NCBI GenBank assembly: GCA_002411545.1
Contig: DHTG01000005.1
Location: forward strand, 3,176-21,939
DNA: 18,764 nt
From: Bacteroidales bacterium UBA5266
GTDB taxonomy: Bacteria; Bacteroidota; Bacteroidia; Bacteroidales; WCHB1-69
Reading direction: 5' to 3'
Below the pieces are notes generated by a model. That model did not search any database, was not told where the DNA came from, and worked only from the letters and a program-made list of their open reading frames with translations. The position numbers were made by a program, and so were the translations under genes. Shown here in pieces: positions 16,601 to 18,764 of this stretch; positions within the stretch are counted from its first letter, which is position 1, and each line of letters begins with the position of its first letter.

Positions 16601-18217
16601 CATTTTAATTCCGATTTATCGGAAGGTGAATCGGCCAATGCAGTCTTACATGCCTTCGATCTCCAAGGTTGCTTGATGCCAACACTTGAATTTTGGTTTG
16701 CTCATGATAATACAAATCCAAGCGATTCAGATAAGGTAGTGGTGAAAATATCCACAAATGGTGGGAATACTTATTATCCCATAGCTACTGTTTATCGCTA
16801 TAATGCTTTGTTTACAACACCGGGATGGCAATACTATGAAATCGATTTGTCCGCGTATAGTTCCGAATCTTGTGTGAAGATAGCCTTTGAAGCCCATAGC
16901 GAAGGAGGAGGAGATATGTCGATAGATCGTATATTGATATCTGCCGAACAAGAAATGAGTGTAGAACTCATAATTCCACAACTTAAAGATATGGTAGCTT
17001 GTGATTTGGATCAAAAAGAAATCAAAGTTCGGATAACAAATAATACCATCACTCCCGTTGATTTTGATCAACAACTATCCTTGTTAACGCTTGAGGCTTC
17101 TGGTGCGCAAACTGCAACTTATGTAGATACTCTAAGCGGCCAAATTCCTGCCTATACAAGCAGTGAGTTTATCATCGACAATCAATTCGACTTTACATTA
17201 GCAGGAATCTACGATTTTAAGGCTTATATCAACCATATTGATGTAAATACACTCAATGATACATCCATTGCCGGCATTACCATCATGCCTGATGTTAGTT
17301 TAGTGTCTATAGATAGTATAGGCGAAAGAGCCATCAATGAATCCGTTTATTTAAGTGTAGAAATCAGCAATACAGGTAATATTGCCATTCAGCAAATTCC
17401 ATTACATCTTCAAATTGATGGTGTTGTTGATGTTTACGATACAGCCGATGTGGTATTAGCCGCAGGTGAAGATACGCTTTATACTTTAAAAAATGCGTAT
17501 AAGGTACCTATTGAACCTACCTATCAGTTGATGATAGCGGCTGAATTGGGTTGCGATATGGATGCTTTCAATGATAGCTTAAGCCTGGAAGGGAAAGTCA
17601 GTGAGCCTACATTGAAAGTGACTAATATATTGAAACCTAATAAAGATGTTTGCGATAAAGGGTTAACCGAAATATTCCCGCAAATAAGCATTCACAACAG
17701 CGGAAATCCTGAAACCGACGTGGTGGTGTATTTTATCGCTGATAAAAACGACAGCTTGATTGCATCATTCGTAGATACCATCGCTTTGATTACAAACGGA
17801 AACAATAATTATAATTTTAAAGAATCTTATTTTGTGCCCAACTGGGAAACCGATACTACCTATAATGTAAAAGCCTATATTTATTCTCCGACCTATGCCT
17901 TAGTACAAACGGCATGTGTGATTTTCAATGATGTGTCGATTGCCCTTGCAGATGAAACATCTTTGAATCTCGGACAAAATATACCCAATCCGGCGCAATC
18001 AACAACGAGTATTCCTTTTTATATTCCTTTAGAAGGTAATGTGTTGTTTACCATTACGTCCGTTAGTGGTCAAACATTATATACTGAAAACTTAGAGGTT
18101 ACCGCAGGAAGTCATATGCTTGAAATCAACATAGATATGTTGGCAAATGGTATTTATTATTATAGTATGCAATACAAAGGTCAACGATTGATTAAGAAAA
18201 TGACCATTCAAAAATAA
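10628..18217 (+). CDS. Giant modular T9SS-secreted surface protein, 2529 aa
   Basis: The first ATG gives 2529 residues, but M12 (10661) or M14 (10667) gives a normal signal peptide (MRKFIVLFSLMLTVWGGYSQ) and is the better start. Order: signal; jelly-roll/MAM-like domain 36-218 (ETFGSIPAGWSV opening); four ~400-residue units starting near 220, 621, 1022 and 1427, each an Ig-like domain (DTVYNTGPF motif at 233, 634, 1035, 1440), an aromatic A module (GYVIVGTGT...YDYSWSR..YLA.EL; Tyr at 334, 733, 1539, degenerate near 1137), and a CARDB-like domain (from about 513, 914, 1320, 1722) ending STTYDDTL; CARDB-like 1826-1948; second jelly-roll 1951-2108; further CARDB/Ig-like domains to about 2440; T9SS type A sorting domain 2445-2529 (LGQNIPNP, NGIYYYSM, RLIKKMTIQK). 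No catalytic motif is seen. An adhesin or binding scaffold is likely but unproven. Confidence 0.9.
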   Translation: MENKIKYLIKKMTMRKFIVLFSLMLTVWGGYSQYTTVANETFGSIPAGWSVTPAGSWTLENHLYVSDSTSVLGYVPNSQGDSAVLISPFYDFQNYSFILLRFNHICKVASSDICKIYVQENHTGAKWTEIPSSCYQGLDKSAYQQSRFSQLSYATWMPNDSLAIPTNGWWKTESFDVSNEVSYAQVRFKFVITRGSGIATQFAYGWLIDDFELIASQYEIKPPIIEDLSMLGDTVYNTGPFNIKVRILPQTMHGIVKPVYLTLKYEHPNLTTIYDTIPMTMLAGDTMFLATIPQKIAGTTVSYQVYAYDTVGNDASIRSSFYVKRAGGGGVTGYVIVGNGTVTESYIPFYRFYDYSWSRALYLANELSINSGGGLISHIAYNVSSAGASAPNQFCYFKAVDDVNISNTNYLDPIADGATLVWTGSFNPVLGWNDITLDHNFLLPPGKNLLVYWSNHADNYTTSTTFFATSTSPIYLAVYKYQDGSFPAVSGTLYYNRPNTRFNIISGTDDTNSVGLYDVLSPLDSVVAAPGHQVPVVVEIKNKGIGDLDSCDINWSLNGVLQPTYAWKGYLPWDFNGIDTIGWYTPSVNLYDTLVIWVSNPNGQYDSTTYDDTLMLVSFGVTGLNMAYVSYLTDTVYNTGPFDIQAVISSRTGIPVPTPIYLHVTYLYDSVTTYDTILMNYTLNDTFVARIPQHVFGTDISYSVTIQDAVGNLVSITDGFYVKRMAGGSSTGYVIVGTGTNTQTYAPFYKWYDYSWSRMLYLASELNPTSGGGMITKLAWHVSTTGTSANNQTCYFKEVTDIDISNSTYVDPLTSGATLVWSGTFNPSSTGWIEITLDNSFILTPNKNLLIFWENRDGNYASPYADWTSTSTSPTYMTVYNYQDGTFPTSSGSLQYDRPNARFYLIGNAEDSNSVALYSIDYPLGSVLATPNGDSVGVKVSIKNKGLKNLTSCNISWALNGVFKGSKQWTGNLTEDFNDTITIGYYMPRACMTDEIVAWVSMPNGVTDSTTYDDTLSISVYGEAAVIATLSGPMDTVYSTGPYAINAKLISLTSLAIDTNVQLYVSYTYSGNTVYDTITMQNNGTDSIFTTILSQQAYGSYVTYLITVTDSLGNYISVDKWFYVKRPNIYNVPDPDSVLVTQPLNGGVFVIPFDCRLPISWSRVIYTKNELGISDTGAVLNWIAWQAYNSSSYVYATTRTNVSVYLKDIDDTEISITDPNYINPVLDGATLVFNGTMHLSGVLSAWEKVEFISPFFVPANKNIKVYVIDQHGTGGNTFAWTYYQGSGNTVYGGAMTTGTLNTYKPWTSFGFTCWPTDSDGVAAYALTSPASTVQAGIQSQVTAVIKNKGWNNLTSCDIDWTVNGVAQTTYHWTGDLFEDFVDTVTLGSYLPNPANYDEIVVWVSNPNGKADVSNNDDTLKLSVYAQAALIAEYISPTPSDTIYQTGPFEIVAHIKSLTSVSIATPIMYLSYTYNNVTTYDTVTMTTLILDSLYKVDIAQQPFGTYVTYSVSLTDSLGNVVTIADWFYIKRLSGGANTGYVIVGTATTTAYMLPMDMFYNYSWTRQLYLANELSPSSSGGLITKLAWQYAYGTPYTYSNQLCYMEAVDASVTSITSNAYVNPASVNASLVWSGTISLSQGWVEITLDQPFMLPPGKNLIVHWHHNNGSYAGSAYVFNYTATSNNTAVYCRSDGGFPSGNTGTLTTNRPNARFYIIGGGNDTNSVGFVNVLSPVDTIPAYQSIPIQVVIKNKGLHNLMSCNIDWTLNGVSQPTYNWTGNLMEDFTDTVILDYFTPIQDKDYEFTFRVSMPNNAYDSTTYDDTLSCVSFAQYDGYNLSMDKFISPFNNAYEVCYNKTAEVKIRLKNTGNYAILLSNNPLTLYYNVSGPVNFQTYRVITQGVIPVGTRDFVVDSLLDILFPGTYHIEVISQCGLDTITFDDTLRMQYEVKRILLPYDNDFSATLTDIDFNSTSDTVFWEQDLQPDIIPVYGNATLHFNSDLSEGESANAVLHAFDLQGCLMPTLEFWFAHDNTNPSDSDKVVVKISTNGGNTYYPIATVYRYNALFTTPGWQYYEIDLSAYSSESCVKIAFEAHSEGGGDMSIDRILISAEQEMSVELIIPQLKDMVACDLDQKEIKVRITNNTITPVDFDQQLSLLTLEASGAQTATYVDTLSGQIPAYTSSEFIIDNQFDFTLAGIYDFKAYINHIDVNTLNDTSIAGITIMPDVSLVSIDSIGERAINESVYLSVEISNTGNIAIQQIPLHLQIDGVVDVYDTADVVLAAGEDTLYTLKNAYKVPIEPTYQLMIAAELGCDMDAFNDSLSLEGKVSEPTLKVTNILKPNKDVCDKGLTEIFPQISIHNSGNPETDVVVYFIADKNDSLIASFVDTIALITNGNNNYNFKESYFVPNWETDTTYNVKAYIYSPTYALVQTACVIFNDVSIALADETSLNLGQNIPNPAQSTTSIPFYIPLEGNVLFTITSVSGQTLYTENLEVTAGSHMLEINIDMLANGIYYYSMQYKGQRLIKKMTIQK
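11285..16102 (+). repeat. Four tandem ~1.2-kb coding repeats inside the giant gene
   Basis: Units run approximately 11285-12487, 12488-13690, 13691-14905 and 14906-16102. The anchor motif D-T-[VI]-Y-x-T-G-P recurs at nt 11324, 12527, 13730 and 14945, i.e. spacings of 1203, 1203 and 1215 bases. The repeats are clear in protein but mostly diverged in DNA. One exact shared stretch is TATGATTACAGTTGGTCT at 11684-11701 and 12881-12898, 1197 bases apart. Units 1, 2 and 4 are alike; unit 3 has lost most of the A-module signature. Confidence 0.9.
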
Positions 18218-18225
18218 AAATGTAA

Positions 18226-18262
18226 AAAAGTGAGGGTTTCATTTTGAAACCTTCACTTTTAA
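18226..18262 (+). terminator. Hairpin terminator after the giant gene
   Basis: Arms AAAAGTGAGGGTTTC (18226-18240) and GAAACCTTCACTTTT (18246-18260) pair over 15 positions, including one G-T wobble, around a five-base loop. The T-run is short (four T, partly inside the stem) and then turns A-rich, so termination in the plus direction may be incomplete and allow read-through into the next gene. Confidence 0.65.
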
Positions 18263-18295
18263 AAAAAGTTAATTAATAATTAAATCAATATAAAG

Positions 18296-18764
18296 ATGAA
18301 AAATATGTTAAGAGTTTTATCAGGGATAATGTTTATATGTGCATTGTCTTCGAATATTGTTACAGCACAAAACCTAATTACCGTTGGCACTGGGACTAAT
18401 ACGTATGCTTATGCACCCGCTTATTCTTGGTATAATTATAGTTTTTCGCGTATGTTGTATCTTTCCTCTGATTTACAAGCTTTATCTAGTGGAGGAAAAA
18501 TAACGCACATTGCTTTTTATATCAGTACCGCTCAGAGTGGATATACTTTAAACAATCAAACTGTTTACATGCGTGGTACGACTGTTGCGTCGGAAAATAC
18601 CGGATACATTGATCCAACCGTTACGTCCAATGGCTGTACACAAGTATGGACGGGTAATCTAAATGTGTCAAACACCGGATGGGTTACCATTCCGTTGAGT
18701 ACTCCTTTTACTTTACCGGCAGGACAAAACTTGGAGATATTTTGGAATAATATGCATGGAAGCT
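18296..18764 (+). CDS. Secreted A-module protein, N-terminal part (runs off right edge)
   Basis: The visible 156 residues begin with a signal peptide (MKNMLRVLSGIMFICALSSN, then IVTAQ, cleavage after about residue 25). The mature protein then starts directly with a copy of the A module of the upstream giant protein: ITVGTGTNTYAYAPAYSWYN, YSFSRMLYLSSDL, SSGGKITHIAFYIS, NNQTVYM, TQVWTGNLN, TGWVTIPLSTPFTLPAGQNL, EIFWNN. It is closest to the second unit (GTGTNTQTYAPFYKWYDYSW). I see no TAnnTTTG box between the terminator and the ATG, so it may depend on read-through from the giant gene. It is probably also a T9SS substrate, but the C terminus lies outside the window. Confidence 0.88.
   Translation, partial: MKNMLRVLSGIMFICALSSNIVTAQNLITVGTGTNTYAYAPAYSWYNYSFSRMLYLSSDLQALSSGGKITHIAFYISTAQSGYTLNNQTVYMRGTTVASENTGYIDPTVTSNGCTQVWTGNLNVSNTGWVTIPLSTPFTLPAGQNLEIFWNNMHGS

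Noticed and set aside
16727..17074. 115-codon minus-strand open frame within the giant gene
   Set aside because: It is a shadow of a strongly supported coding frame with continuous domain structure; no start context or family match.

Overview
The window is AT-rich and comes from a member of the Bacteroidota, most likely Bacteroidales or a close relative. Four things point there: a very large secreted protein with a C-terminal type IX secretion (T9SS) sorting domain, a DUF4837 lipoprotein, a Bacteroidales-type serC-serA pair, and repeated TAnnTTTG promoter boxes upstream of genes that lack clear Shine-Dalgarno sequences. I saw no rRNA, tRNA, CRISPR array, insertion sequence or phage gene.

Left part (1-6168), mostly housekeeping. 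The 5' end of a phosphate acetyltransferase gene runs off the left edge on the minus strand. A 434-base gap separates it from a plus-strand pair: a DUF4837 lipoprotein and an unrecognised 495-aa secreted protein. Convergent to these is the minus-strand serine operon serC-serA, closed by a REP-like palindrome that also looks like its terminator. Upstream of it lies a small minus-strand lipoprotein with a carboxypeptidase-regulatory-like domain and its own terminator.

Middle part (6531-9535), a plus-strand cluster: D-alanine--D-alanine ligase (peptidoglycan precursor), a right-handed beta-helix lipoprotein, and shikimate kinase, which starts 3 bases after the lipoprotein stop.

Right part (9555-18764), the accessory region. 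A minus-strand AraC-family regulator is divergent from a 7.6-kb gene encoding a 2529-aa modular surface protein. That protein has an N-terminal jelly-roll-like domain, four tandem copies of a ~400-residue unit (Ig-like domain, aromatic-rich 'A module', CARDB-like domain), a second jelly-roll-like domain, further CARDB-like domains and a T9SS sorting tail. After a hairpin terminator, a second secreted protein begins and runs off the right edge. Its mature N terminus is a free-standing copy of the same A module. The regulator, giant protein and A-module paralogue are the most interesting part. Their function cannot be read from sequence, and adhesion or carbohydrate binding is only an inference.
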